From: Orobanche coerulescens
Taxonomy: Eukaryota; Streptophyta; Magnoliopsida; Lamiales; Orobanchaceae
Length of the DNA stretch: 64,000 nucleotides
Reading direction: 5' to 3'
NCBI GenBank assembly: GCA_033398695.1
Contig: CM065818.1
Span: 84,130,092-84,194,091 of the forward strand
How positions within the stretch are numbered: position 1 is the stretch's first letter; each line of letters opens with the position of its first letter. This document shows positions 31,603 through 43,404 of this stretch, in pieces. The notes beneath the pieces are model-generated. The model saw nothing but the letters and a program-made list of their open reading frames with translations, ran no database searches and had not been told where the DNA came from. The translations under genes and the position numbers were made by a program.

Positions 31603-33535
31603 TGTTGGGATTCGGTAATTAAAATCGAATTACGCAGCGGAAAATAAAACGGTCCAACCGGATAAAACCAAACCACAAAAACGGACCGATCAAGCATCAT
31701 ATAAACGAATATAAACAACGAGGAAGAGAATCAAAGAATACTTACCCTCGTAGTCCTTTGATGATATAATCTTCGAAGGTGAAACCCGAACAAACTTTCT
31801 CCGGTTACCGACACGAACATGAATCTAATTCGTTGTAGCTTGTTGAATGATCCAACACCGAAATTGCCGAATGTCTCTACGTTATTACGCGTCGGATATT
31901 GATCGGAAAAATAAAATATCAATTCATTCTCAAAGAACACGGCTAGGAATTGATACGGTATTTTTCTTCTCTTCTCTTCTTCCTTTTCTTTCTCTCAAAG
32001 ATGAACAAGAAAAGAAATAAATTTTTCTCTCCCTTAGCTAAAGAACTCACGGCTTATTTTGAGTGTGTATGTTTGTTATATTTTGTCATCACATAATGTG
32101 AAGATAATTACATTATATAATGGGGATGATATCAAAATGATGAGATATGAAATCTCATCCTTTTGTCTTCAACCCATTAAACAATTAAACACACAACACA
32201 CACCACATGGAAGGAAGGGAGGAAAATGAGGGGGGCGGCCCACTAGATTTTAGGTGAGAAAACGAGCCGAGCCACTCGGTTCATGTACCGGACGTTCGCG
32301 TGTCTAGTCCGTTAAATACACTTCGTTTTATCCCAAATGTATTTATACTTAATTAATTAATCCAATTAATTAATTTTATCAAATACAAAATTATAATAAT
32401 ATATTTCCAAGAAATAATTATTTATGAATTAAATTAATTACCCGGAATTAATTTCAATTCACTAGACCGCATGATTTATCAAATAAATCAAATTAGATAT
32501 CTAATATCCAATATTAATGAAGAGATAATAAATACATATTTATCCATCAAATATCCTTGTGCGCGACTCCGTAGGTCCGTCTTAGTCGGCAATGGGAGGA
32601 ACCAAGGAGTACGGGTAACACTTAGCCATCTAGTGCTTGCATCAGTAACCCAACTAAGAACGAATGATCGGATCATTACAAAACCATTATGTCGTGAATA
32701 CCGTATACGTATAAACCCTTCAATCATATGTCCCGGTCAAGTATTAGGGTCACGGAAAAGTCAAACCCTACTGTAACTTGACACTATGCTTTCTGTTAAT
32801 GCAAACTGGGATCGTCGAGCTCTCGTGTATCAAATACAACTAGCTCTAAATGCTTTGGCCAAAGACTTATAATCTCATTTGCAATTAACCGCATAGGACA
32901 TTTACCTGCTCACTTAGAGGAGAAAGAATTCTATCTTGGTATTCAGTAGAGACTGCTACTTGCCCACTAAGTTGCATTTCGAGGTTGACCCCACCCACCG
33001 GCGATTGGATCGAACTACTCTAATGACTAACTTAATGTCACAAGCACATCTCCTACTGAAACCTCAAGTCAAAGGTCCACGTATACCTATCACAACCTTT
33101 CGATCCAGTCATTGACAATCCCTGATTGATATCCATGTGACCGAATCGAGGTGAGTCGTGTTCGAGTATACTAATCTCACTAGCATACCTATAACGTGTG
33201 CTCCCACTAACCCTTAGTGAATACCGGTACTCTACCGGTCAAAGTACACATTATACAAGTCTTGTCTAAACTTATTGCCCAGTTAAGTTTTATCGACTTG
33301 CGAACGAGTTAAGCATTCGAGCTCTAAACACTTCTAGTGCTTATCTCCTTATCTCCATAAGGAGTAGAATCTTTGCTCTCAAATGCAAGGACTATTATTC
33401 TATATATCAAATCACAATGCCAGTGATATACAATAATATAGAAATAATTATTGCCTTGTTAAATTTTCATAATTACAATACATATGCTCTCACTCTCTCA
33501 TCCTCTGAGTGGCATTCGAGGGCATATCTCTAACA
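31603..33535 (-). repeat. Copia-2 5' LTR
   Basis: TGTTGGGATTCGG to CTAACA on the plus strand, near-identical to 19594-21528, with PBS inside and AATGT outside. Confidence 0.94.
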
Positions 33536-33540
33536 AATGT

Positions 33541-35357
33541 ATCCTTGTATGAACTGTTTTTCTTGCAAGAGTAACAACCTTGGAATTTTTAGTTTCGAAG
33601 GCTTCCGGAGAGCCACGTAAATTTTTAAGATGTTCTCCAAGGGAGGAAATTTTATGATTTTTGTATGATGACCTCAAGGTCAAAATTTTTGAGACTTCAA
33701 CTACCGATATTTTATTTTCATCTCATACTATAAGTTTTCAAAACACGAGTTTTTAACTCAAATAAGGTCTACAAAATATACTCAAGACCTGACTCTCGTT
33801 TGTGACTTTCCGGTTTCAAGAATGTTAGTAAGAAGATGTGTATTGATGATGCTCTCATTGTTGAGCAGTGGTGCCAGTTTTATGATTAAAATAGTAACGT
33901 GAATGTTGAGTCCATCGGTATGTATGTGTTGAGATAGTCCTCTTTATTGAGAAGTAAACTTTTCATTTTCGTAGGATGATTTTCTTTTGATGGTTGCTTG
34001 TGAGATGTTATAATTATGTGAGTCGGTGACATTTAGACTCGTATGTTGTTGCTTACTTGTAACCTTCAAGTCTAGTATTACCTCATATATGTTTGCAATC
34101 GTGTTGGTGATTAGAGCAGTTAGCACAGGCTTAGTACGAGCCTAACGCGCGCTCACGTGGCGTGTTTAGCGCACATTAATCTTTATTTTAACACGCGCTA
34201 ATCAACCTCGGCAGAGGCTATGGAACCGCATTTTAGCCGTTAGGTCTAACTTTTGCGGCCAATCACCTGTAGTTGTATTCTCTACGTGGTGTATAGTGAT
34301 AACAACTGTTGTGCGTGAATGTGTGTTAAGAATTTTCGTATTGCTAGGTGATATTTGATTGTGTTTGATGAATTGATAAATTATGTCTTCTGTGTGTGTG
34401 TGTTCAAAAACACTTTCCTGGAAACTTCACAAAGTTTTGACGGTTCGATTAATCGGCGGCTCCGTGTATACTTTGGAAATTATTTGGAATTGGCGAGCCG
34501 GCCTTGGATTCTCAAATAAAACCTCGATGGTATTTTAAAGAGTTGTTTAAAAGTACATGTAGACATTTTGTAAAATGTTACCATCGTTGATTTTCATGTA
34601 GTGTTGGGAGGATTTTCCAAAATGATTTTTAACGTATTATTGTATTTTCAGATAATTCGAGTACATGATTTTCAAAAATCTTTCACATCATAAAAATATT
34701 TTATTTCAAAAACCAATACGATTTTTTTATTCAAAAATATATATTGAAAGATGAAAAATCTCACTCGATGTAAACTTCAAACTCAGATTTGAGAAAGTTT
34801 CCTATATTGATTAAAGTATGTACGAATGGTTTGATGACCTTGCGTGGCTACCTTGTTGTTATTAACGTAATGCTGGTGTGTAGTGGCGTGGTGATTTTGA
34901 CAATGCCGGTTGAACAGAAAATATTATTTAGCCAATGATTTCAAAATGAGACAGTTAAAGTCTGTTGTTTAAAAGTTTTGATGAAGAAACCTGAGGTACC
35001 AAAATACTTTTAAAGTTTTACTTTGTAGAGCACACAAATCCATGGAGTTTCAAATGATATCATTTAAAAGAATACCTCGTGGATTTTCTTATCGAGTTGT
35101 TAGTAGTTACCTTATGTGATATTGTCGTGCTGAGTTGATACTTTAGCATGTTATTTTTGCGAAGTTGTGGCATCGTATCGAGTGAGAATCCGCTTAGTAT
35201 GCCGAGGGATAGAGGATGCAGTCGTGACCGCGGTACAGTTGGTCATGGAGATCAGATGCAGGACCAAGAAGATATTGCCGAGAAGGTCGCTATTCCAGCA
35301 TTTCGTTCTCGTTGTTTAGGTTTCGGGGACGAAACCTCTTTTAATGATGATATGATG
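33541..35357 (+). other. Gypsy-1 internal region, right of Copia-2, no coding recognised
   Basis: AT-rich sequence with only short chance frames. A group of ACGCGCGCT, TTTAGCGCACATT and ACACGCGCTAATC words at 34140-34205 resembles the palindrome words of the Gypsy-2 LTRs. The end (35320-35357) carries TTTCGGGGACGAAACCTC before the LTR, as Tekay elements do after the polyprotein stop. A frame at 35148-35360 could be a remnant of the polyprotein tail, but I see no motif. Confidence 0.6.
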
Positions 35358-35784
35358 TAATATCCGCAATTTTTTATTTTTGGTAAATTTCTTTTTGGCA
35401 GGAGTCCGTTTTAACGGATCACCTGTGACCAATTCATCCTTCTGTGAATGTTTCATTCTACACTTGTTAACATCCGAGTTCGTTTCGGTGTCGTTTTGCT
35501 GAGTTCCGTGCTTTTTGGTGACTTTTCCGCATTTGAGATCGATTCTTGCGAATCTTGTTCGAAATTGTTGTTCGTAATTCCCCGTAAGTCCGTTTAACCT
35601 TGTTATACGTTTTGTGAAGTTTGGTTTTGGTTATACGTTGTCTTATCGTGATGTTTCAGGCGTTCGGGCCATTTTGTAATTTGCCAAAGTTTTGGGGTTG
35701 TTGCCTTTGTATCGTCTTTCCTGATCTTCAAGTTATCGGAATTATGTGTCATCTAGAGTTGATCTGTCTGGATTGTTTCATGTT

Positions 35785-35833
35785 TTAAGTTTCGGGACGA
35801 AACTTCTTTTAAGGAGGGTTGAATGTAATACCA
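35785..35833 (+). other. Second PPT and LTR start inside the Gypsy-1 3' LTR
   Basis: TTTCGGGACGAAACTTC then TTTTAAGGAGGGTTGAA leads to TGTAATACCAG at 35824. This repeats the arrangement at 35325-35358 (GACGAAACC, purines, TGTAATATCC) only 466 bp further on, so the LTR looks chimeric. Confidence 0.7.
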
Positions 35834-36089
35834 GAGATTCTCGGTTCCGGTTATTTTTGAATTTTGCCGGTTGTGCCACTCATTTTGTTCTGTAGATGAT
35901 TTCTTGGTCCGGCATGATAGACCGGATTGTGATATTCGTCGGGTACGACTTTCTGTTTCGTAAGTTGAGCTAATCGTATGTTCGATTTTGTTATTATTCT
36001 TCTTCTTCCGGATCGTTGTTGTGGTCCTATCGTATTTTTCGGTTCGTCTCGGAGTCGTTTTGTAACCGGAGGTTTACTGGCCGGACCTG

Positions 36090-36350
36090 TGCGAAACGGC
36101 GGTGAAAACGGCGCTGCCGAGCGCCGTGTCCTGCGTCGGGTCAGCCAGGACTAGCAGCCCTGCCGAGACACGGCCGAGAACCCGCGCAAGTTTTGCGCCG
36201 GGTGATGCGCCGTGTCGGACACGGCCGATACATACGCGCAGGCACCTTGCGCCGGGTGTTGCGCCATGTCGGTCAGGTCGCGCACTGACCTGCAACCCGG
36301 CGGTAGACACGGCGCTGGTCTGGGCCGTTTGCTGCGCCGTGTTCGGCAGG
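36090..36350. repeat. GCCGTGTC/GACACGGC palindrome cluster upstream of the Gypsy-1 TATA box
   Basis: A perfect palindrome GCCGTGTCGGACACGGC lies at 36209-36225. Other copies of GCCGTGTC, GAGACACGGCCGAG, GACACGGCGC and GCGCCGTG are spread over 260 bp, with CTGCCGAG and GCGCCGGGTG words between. The block is CpG-dense and GC-rich against an AT-rich LTR and ends three bases before TATAAATA. Confidence 0.85.
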
Positions 36351-36352
36351 GG

Positions 36353-36360
36353 TATAAATA
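36353..36360 (+). promoter_or_regulatory. TATA box of the Gypsy-1 LTR
   Basis: TATAAATA followed by TGGCAAGGCAG, directly after the palindrome cluster. The minus-strand LTR has the same arrangement at 17381-17389. Confidence 0.7.
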
Positions 36361-37439
36361 TGGCAAGGCAGTCAGATTTCACTCATTTTACCCATTTCGT
36401 TTTCAATCCTTCCAGAGCCAAGTCTTGGGGAAACCAAAGATATGTTGTTAATATATCCAAAACATTAAATTCCTGAGTCCATAACATCGATTAATCCTTC
36501 CATAACTTGCTCCGATCGACCGAATCAGGGTAAGTTTCCTTAAAATCTAGTTTTGGGAATTTTGTTCGATTTGTCCGTTTAATCCATTTTAACTCAAAAT
36601 AGTGATAGATTGATGATTTTTAAGCTATATTATATCGAATTCATTATTATTCCATTGTTGGATTGCCATAGATTTGTCGTTTTATTGAGTATCTTATCGA
36701 CGCCTTGAAGGTGTTCGATAAAATATCACAAAGAGAATCCGAGCATTCTACGATTATTCTTCCTCATTCGTTCGTTAATTATTTGATGGTATGATGTTAG
36801 GGTCAGATTCCTCGCAATGAACTCGAGTTGGAACTCTTCCGTTCGTCGTTTTCTTCAAGCTTTCCAATCGTGGGTGTATTTATTGTCCTCAACGGAGAAT
36901 TGTAGGTATTCGAGGTTTCCGATTGAGCCGTGTTCTTCGGAGTGTCTAGTATCAATTATTGAGGAAAGTATCTTGCCCATACATTACGTGTTTTGTGGAT
37001 ATAATGGTTGCTAATCGTCGATATGTGCTAAATAAATATTTATAACCATTTTTCAAAAGAATCGGTATATTTACCATCATGGTTTTCGTAAAGGTGACCC
37101 GTGTGTGTCGGGAATTAATATGTTTAGTTGAATATGTGTGCAAGTGTCGAGTATAGGATCACCTTACTTTCGTGTGATGTCATTATGTATGATTATGTCG
37201 TCGGTAAATGTAAAGTGTAATTCATTTGTCAAATTATGTGCTTGGAGTCACGTGGTTATGGATGAATATGTGAGTTTGTGTGATATTAGTTGTGTCGGTC
37301 GGTGCTGTTAAGATCTTGTGCTTCCTTGTGAATTGTTATAGTTATGGGTCGTGAGCACGTGTTGGATAATATGGCCATTCTAGCAAGGTACCTCGACTAT
37401 ATATATTTTGTGTGTTTGAAGTTGTGGTTTTGTAATCTG

Positions 37440-37672
37440 TGAGTTGTTCTTCCACCCGGGGATGGCATGTGTGGCCTCTGGGGGCCGATACTAATGGGTA
37501 CGGCCATAGAAGTGGACTTGGGTGTGTGTTGATGTTCTTCCACCTGGGGACGGTTCGACGGGACCTCTGGGGGCCGATACTAATGGGTACGGCCGCGGAA
37601 GTGGTTTCCCACCCGGAGACGGCCCGACGGGGCCTCTAGGGGCCGATACTAATGGGTACGGTCACGGGTTAC
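37440..37672 (+). repeat. Tandem repeats in the Gypsy-1 LTR
   Basis: Three units of about 65-100 bp share CCACCCGGGGAYGG, CCTCTGGGGGCCGATAC and TAATGGGTACGG. They lie upstream of the hairpin, at the position where other gypsy LTRs carry different tandem repeats. Confidence 0.85.
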
Positions 37673-38599
37673 CAGGTGTGTTTTTTGGTGATGTTGATGT
37701 TGATGTTTTGATGACTATTGAGATATGTCCGGAATATCACAATGCTTTATGCTCGGGATCGAGATACATTATATATCGAGTCTTGGTGTTTGGCTAGAAT
37801 GGCATAAGAATAACGTGTTATGTGTAATGTGTCCTTGTAAGTGAATTGCAGTGGATGATCGGGTCGTGGGCCCTATTTTTTATGATCGAAATGGTTGGGC
37901 CGTGGACCCCGTGTTTTGTTAACGGATTTGCATTTTGGAAAATGAACTTTGGGGCTGTGACCCTAAGTGGTTTTCGAGGAATTAAGAACTTTTCAATTCC
38001 TAATGTTTTCAAAACTCCCGAGATTTGGAAATGTTTTCAAAGTGCTTACTTGTTTCGTTTCTAGTCTCAAGACTTGAACTATTTTAACTAAATATCATAT
38101 CTCAGGAAGTATTTCGTTCTATTCTCGGAATGTGTTGTGTATGGCTCGTATTTGTACTTTATACTTGCACTAGCGAAACAGTGGAGTTTTTCTAACCCCC
38201 GAGTAATCGGGGGATGGATATCTGTATTGTGTCCAGGTACATGCATGTTTTCGGGAGCAAGACACAAGATCGGTACGAGGGATGATGAAAGACGAATGAT
38301 ACTAATCACATGAAGGCCAGTTTTGGGTTCAGTTAGTCGGAGTCCATTGTATTGTCTTTTTCGCTGCCGTATTGTCTATGTTTTGCAAGTATTTTACCCT
38401 TGCATGGGTATGAGTCTGGATAGGGTTATGTATTTTTGATTTTTAAGACAGTGATAAAAGACCAAATCGGTCTAATGGTTCGTGATTATGCCATGTCGGC
38501 ATGTAATGTATTATGTTGTTTCGATGTTTAGACTGGTGGATCCTCACGGAGAGGGTCTGCGGCGTGTAATATTTCCGGTTAGATTTTGGGGGTGTTAAA

Positions 38600-38795
38600 A
38601 TAATAACATAGCGCGCACTAGACTGAAACATAGTGTGCGTTTATTTCGGCATTTAGCATGCGCTAAATTATCATAAGTACTTTTATCTGACCAAGTCTTG
38701 ATATATAACTTTTACTAAGTGTTTGTTTATCAAGAATTAATTCATCAAAATCTTTTTGTTCAACATCTTGCTAACAGAATGCTTCTTTTTGTTGT
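38600..38795 (+). other. Spacer between Gypsy-1 and the Gypsy-2 LTR
   Basis: About 200 bp of AT-rich sequence with three AGCGCGCACTAG, ATAGTGTGCG and AGCATGCGCTAAA words similar to the Gypsy-2 palindromes. No coding. Confidence 0.5.
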
Positions 38796-38999
38796 TGTAA
38801 TACCCACGATTCTCTTTTTAGATTTTTCTTCGGATATTTCCCGGTTGTCGAGCGCTTATTTTATTTTCTCGGCGACTAATTTTGTGTTTATGGCCGTATG
38901 TAGTGATTTGTTATCCATTGTTTTCATTCCGGATCGATGATGGTGTCCACGAGCGTTTGGTCGTTTCGTTCCATGCATTTTCGGATAATCGAGTCGTCG

Positions 39000-39375
39000 G
39001 GTCACGGCGACTGGGCACTGGCCGGACAATTGCAGCAGGAACCGCATACCGTACGCTACTGTTGGAAGGCTGCACGCGCTAACTTGGCAGGAATAGCGCA
39101 CACTATTCGGCCGACCAGCACACGCTATCCGGCTGGGCAGAGAGGTTTTGGAGGTTTTGGAATAGGGAAGGATCGGCGGGTAGCGCACGCTACTGACAGT
39201 CGTTGTAGGCGCTAATCGGCAGGTGTAGTGCACGCAAGCACCCGCATAATGCGTGCTACCGCGGCCGGACAAGAAGGTTCTGGACAGCAGGATAGGTCAG
39301 TGCAGGCCCCAACCAAAGGTTCTAGGCCGAGACTACTCGTTAGCGCACGCTACTCAGAAGCCTTAGCGCGCGCTA
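39000..39375. repeat. TAGCGCACGCTA-type palindrome cluster in the Gypsy-2 LTR
   Basis: Words such as GCACGCGCTAAC, TAGCGCACACTATT, TAGCGCACGCTACT (twice), GTAGTGCACGCAAG and TTAGCGCGCGCTAAA are spread over 370 bp, separated by GGCCGGACA and GGCAGG words. The arms TAGCG/CGCTA are complementary. The cluster ends about 10 bp before the ACAAATATGACC element. Confidence 0.85.
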
Positions 39376-40164
39376 AATGCGTATGTCTACAAATATGACC
39401 GAGCAGTCCTGTTTGCACTCATTTTCCACTTCCCCTCTTTCCTGTCCGTGGCTGGAGACTTGGTGAGCATGGAGACCTGTTGTTATATGATGAATCCCTG
39501 AAGTTCTCGAGTTCATAACACTGATTAATCATTTCATAACATCCTCCGATCGAGCGAATCAGGGTAAATTTTCCTAAAACCTTAGTTTTGGGAAAATTGG
39601 GGGTTTTGCTTGCTTTTGTCCGTTTGATCCATATTAACCTAGATTAGTGGTGGATTGTTGATTATGAAGTTGTATTATATCCATTTCCTTGTTTTTCCAT
39701 GGTTAGACTGCTATAGATTTGTCGTTTTGTTGAGTTCTTAATCGATGCGTTGAAGGTGTCCGGTGAAAGTTCTTAGGGGGGGTTTCAGGCGTTCTACAAT
39801 TATTCTTACTCGTGTGATCGTTCATTATTGATGAAATGATGTTAGGGTGAGGTTCCTTGTGGAGAATCCGAGCCGAAGCTCTTCCGTTAGTCGTTTCCCG
39901 ATCGATCGTGTTATCGTTGTTCCGCCCGGAGAACTGTGGGTGTTCGAGGTTTTCTAGTTGAGCCGTGTTCGTCGGAGTGTCCGGTATCAATTATTAAGGC
40001 AAGTATCTTGCCCATACATCTCATGTTTTGTAGACGTGATAGTTGGTAATTGACTATATGTGGAACTTGAATGTTTTAATGAACCTTCTAAAGGATCAGT
40101 ATGTTCTCGATAAATATTGCCTTTCAGAAGATAACTCGTACGTTTTGAGAGTAGATGTGCCTTT

Positions 40165-40169
40165 CTGTA
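40165..40169. repeat. Target-site duplication of the Tekay element (CTGTA/CTATA)
   Basis: CTGTA before the 5' LTR and CTATA at 50921-50925 after the 3' LTR; one mismatch, consistent with an older insertion. Confidence 0.8.
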
Positions 40170-40429
40170 TGTAATATCCGACGGAAATTCTTACTTACTA
40201 TTGTATTATTCGGATAATTCAATATTGTTGTAGTCTTGCTGCATTTGTTTAATGTTTATTGATGTTGGAATATATCATAATAGACTTGATAATAATTGTC
40301 ACTTGCACTATGATTTGATTTCTCAACGTTGTATAGATAAGTGCATTTTTGGGCTAGTAATTCTGTGCTTAACGTAAGCTAATCCTTTAGCATAACGTAT
40401 GCTATATTGTGGGTTTTACGTATGAAAGG

Positions 40430-40702
40430 CGGTGCCTTTTACGTACGTAATACTTGTAGTCTTATCCTATCTCAACTTTCGGCGTGTGGGGTCGGGCGTG
40501 ATTCGAATATCTGATCTTTTGGAGGCAACCTAGTTGACCTACATTACGTACGTAAGGCTCCAGTCCATAACGTACGTAATGATATTCGTATTTTAGTTCA
40601 GTAGCCCGTGGTAGTAGATTACGTACGTAACATATTTGTGTGTAGCGTACGTAATGAGGGTAACGTACGTTATCCGCATGTGATAACGTACGTAACGAAC
40701 TG
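40430..40702. repeat. TTACGTACGTAA palindrome cluster upstream of the Tekay TATA box
   Basis: At least seven copies of TACGTACGTAA or AACGTACGTTA lie near 40437, 40543, 40568, 40618, 40644, 40660 and 40684. TTACGTACGTAA is a perfect palindrome with two ACGT cores, the type of core recognised by plant bZIP proteins. In the 3' LTR (48370-48655) several are decayed by CpG to TpG or CpA changes. Confidence 0.9.
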
Positions 40703-40708
40703 TGTTGT

Positions 40709-40718
40709 TATATAAAGA
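40709..40718 (+). promoter_or_regulatory. TATA box of the Tekay 5' LTR
   Basis: TATATAAAG about 10 bp after the last palindrome. The 3' LTR has the weakened TATACAAAG at the same place. Confidence 0.7.
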
Positions 40719-42972
40719 TAACTTGTGTCTTTCATTTTGCACGTCCAACTCTGATTTTTCTTCCCTATAATCATCCCCCTGCCTCCCTAGATCAATTCTT
40801 CCAACTTGTGTTTGAGCTTTGCATCTTGATTTGGAGCTTGTTGGTTGGAAGTTTGGAGTCATTCTTGAAGCTTAGAGTGTGTTCTTGTGGTTTTGTTGTA
40901 TTGTTCTTTAATTCTGAAGCTATGTTATACGATTTCACCCTAAAATTTCGTAGTTATACTGTTAGTGATAAAGTATACTTCACCTAATCTTGAATTAATC
41001 AAGCTAAACATGTTTGTAGTTAAGCTTTTAGTAACATAATGATGAATATAGTGATTAAGGGTTTGATATGATGTGTTCTTGATGTCTTAAATTGTAGTAA
41101 TCATATTTAGTCGAAACACACTCTTCTTGCTAGACTATTAACATTACTAAAACAATAATTATCCTTAGTTTCATTATAGATAGGTTGAATTGTAGGATAG
41201 TTATCATTATATTGAATCAAACCACCATGTTTAGGAAGATTCTAAACTAAATGGACTTGGGATTTCCATCTGATTTGGTTGACCTTGAAATATATCAACA
41301 TAAGGTTATAGTTTATAGATGTTTAATTCACCTTAATGATGATTTTGTGATGATCTTGTGATGAATAAATCGACTATATCGTTAACTAGGTGAACTTATG
41401 ACTGATGAACATAGTAATGATTTTACATATTCATGATTCGTTCGAACAATAATAATCACTGAGTAAACTTCAATTTGATCAATGTTTTATGAAACGTAGT
41501 TGTTTGGATTATATCTTTCAAATTATTGATGTTGTTTTAAGAAATTCTATCGACATATCAATTTTAGCAAAGTTCTCCTCGATGGTTGTTCTTGATAAAT
41601 TCTCATCCATCTGAACCATACGAATAATCGAGAACACCTTCAATGATAACCGATAATGAGTATAAATTGAAGTTAGTATGAATCCTTGAAATGGAATTAT
41701 GATACATAGATAGTTGAACTAAGCGAATTGAATTTAGGATATCGATTCGCTGAACTAGATATCGATAGTTATGAGAATGTGTTATTGAATGGATTGTATC
41801 CCTTACAAGGTTGATTGTTCGAGTAACCGATATTAAGTCAAGGACCATTTGTTCGTTCGACAAGGAAGGTCTATTCTCGTCTACGTATTGAGGCAAGTTA
41901 TCTTGCTTGGTTATAATGATGTTTGGATTCTTGTGATAGTTATGCGTTTCGTGTATATTAAACACTTATGAAATTGTGATCCGTGATTTGATATTATTCT
42001 TGATGATGTCCCGTTTTCATCGTGGGATTGCATTCCCAAGTTCGTCATATTGAGCCGTTGATATCATTGATCCTTATTATCATTTCGGTGAGTTTCTTAA
42101 CCCTTAATCAGATATGTGATTTATTGAATTCGTTGTCATGTTGTATCGTGACATATCCGGAATCATATTTGCGTTCCGATTGGTCATTGTGTAGGATTTT
42201 TAGCCGGGCACATGTATAGTCATGCGTGGATGTTTCCGTATTGGACTGTGCACACGAGACGAAGTTCGTGTGGCTAATTAGGTACATTGTCCCACGTTGA
42301 TCCTGGATTCCGTATAAGGAGTGGACATGTGCACTGACTCATTTCCGGATCGGGCGTACTGTGATGTCCATCTTGAGTCGTACTAGTTGGGTCATTCATA
42401 GTCCATTTATATATTTGGATGTGTTCGACGTTTTATGATTAATCGTTCATATGCCCAAGGGGTATGTTCGTTTAGTCAGGCTGTTTTCCTTGAAATATAA
42501 TATATGTGAATTGTATAACATCTTGAGAATTCATTTATCATGTATACCTGACCCTGTGTTGGGCGAAATACTTGTGTTGTATTTTAGGTTGAGGAAAAGA
42601 CAAGGCACGGGAAGATCATGGTGACGGCGAAGGGTTCGAAGGATACTAGTTCGGGGGGCCCAAGTCTTTTGTTGTCCGGTCTTGTTCGAACCGTATAATG
42701 TTATCTTTCTGCTTTATTTTCACTGTGGACAAATGTATTGTTATTTAAGGTATATTCCATCTCCATATGGATTATACTTGTATTTTGGATCCTGTGTATA
42801 ATATGGCCGTTGGCCATACTACTGTGAACTCCTAATCGGAGTAATTACTATGTGTTGTGGTTTGGTATCACATGTATTGTATATTTAATCTGTATTTTGG
42901 GTATCGCCTGGTGGGTCCCAGTGTGGGGTCCGCGGCACTGTAATGGCCGCCTTTTTGGGGTGTTACACAAGA

Positions 42973-42984
42973 TGGTATCAGAGC
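42973..42984 (+). promoter_or_regulatory. Primer-binding site of the Tekay element
   Basis: TGGTATCAGAGC five bases after the 5' LTR end. Confidence 0.95.
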
Positions 42985-43404
42985 ATCAATTTTTTTTAGA
43001 GTCTTTGTGTATTGAACTAGTATCAAAATACCTTCGTGTCACGTGTGCCATGTGCAAGCGCCTGATCCTACGAGCCAAATGCGGTACGTACTTTATGAGC
43101 CATGATTTAATTACTGGCATGATATTGATATCAGAATGGATCTCGTTGTTGACCTTGATATTTTGAGGATTTGTGACAGGATTTCTCTGATTGATAATTC
43201 GAAGTAAATTCTGGATTGATTATATGATTGAGATTGTTCGAATCAACATCGATATGATATTATGTGTGACACTCGTAGTGTCGATAATTCACTATCAACT
43301 GTTTTCTTAAATATGTAATTTCTTGTTGCTATTAACTTAGCATGAATTTTGATTGTTATCACGAATTGTACTTATGGTTATCATTAAGATTTGATTCTTT
43401 CAGT
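42985..43404 (+). other. Tekay untranslated leader
   Basis: About 420 bp between PBS and gag start, AT-rich, no frame or motif recognised. Confidence 0.7.

Larger units (their letters stand above)
19594..33535 (-). mobile_element. Copia-2, complete Ty1-copia element (Angela/Tork-like), interrupted by a small LTR element
   Basis: This is the same family as Copia-1 and also on the minus strand, with 5' LTR 31603-33535, 3' LTR 19594-21528, a perfect PBS, a PPT and perfect AATGT duplications. The LTRs are almost identical, so insertion was recent. Coding is in good condition: gag, protease-integrase and RT-RNase H are long open frames broken only around the zinc knuckle and by the 4.5 kb insertion at 23144-27689. 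Without it the element is about 9.4 kb. It sits inside the Gypsy-1 internal region. Confidence 0.95.
18395..38599 (+). mobile_element. Gypsy-1, large non-autonomous Ty3-gypsy-like element, interrupted by Copia-2
   Basis: A partial 5' LTR (18395-19266) with an adjacent perfect initiator-tRNA PBS, an internal region (19267-19593 plus 33541-35357) and a 3' LTR (35358-38599) lie in one orientation around Copia-2. The two LTRs are nearly identical over the 870 bp they share (for example the GTATCACAATGCTTTATGC block). The internal region is only about 2.1 kb and shows no gag, protease, RT or integrase, so the element looks like a LARD-type derivative. Just before the 3' LTR is the phrase TTTCGGGGACGAAAC, which in Tekay-type elements follows the end of the polyprotein. 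Confidence 0.75.
35358..38599 (+). repeat. Gypsy-1 3' LTR
   Basis: It starts TGTAATATCCGC after a PPT-like purine stretch and ends GGGGGTGTTAAA near 38599, where the expected TGTTACA has a base change. Inside are a second PPT/LTR-start phrase (35790-35824), a GCCGTGTC palindrome cluster, TATAAATA, tandem repeats, a C5/G5 hairpin at about 38196-38215 and the GATACTAATCACATGAAG block. Confidence 0.8.
38796..40169 (+). mobile_element. Gypsy-2 LTR, left part (host of the Tekay element)
   Basis: It starts TGTAATACCCACGATTC and is the same family as the minus-strand LTR ending at 57158 (TGTAATACCCGAG). The order is palindrome cluster, ACAAATATGACCGAGCA core-promoter-like stretch, ATGATGTTAGGGT, GAGCCGTGTTCG. 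It is interrupted at 40169 by the Tekay element and continues at 50921. Confidence 0.8.
40170..42967 (+). repeat. Tekay 5' LTR
   Basis: TGTAATATCCGACGG to TGTTACA. It contains the TTACGTACGTAA cluster, TATATAAAG at 40710 and, near the end, the GTGGGTCCCAGTGTGGGG stretch found in related LTRs. Confidence 0.94.

Noticed and set aside
36074..36476. Overlapping frames on both strands at 36.1-36.5 kb
   Set aside because: They cover the GCCGTGTC palindrome cluster; self-complementary repeats produce open frames on both strands.
38796..40169. Independent complete LTR upstream of the Tekay element
   Set aside because: It has no terminus at 40169, and the target duplication and LTR content continue at 50921, so it is one LTR split by the insertion.
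42973..42984. tRNA-Met gene fragment (also at 19271, 31590 and 62770)
   Set aside because: Only the 12-base PBS is present beside LTR ends; no cloverleaf sequence surrounds it.
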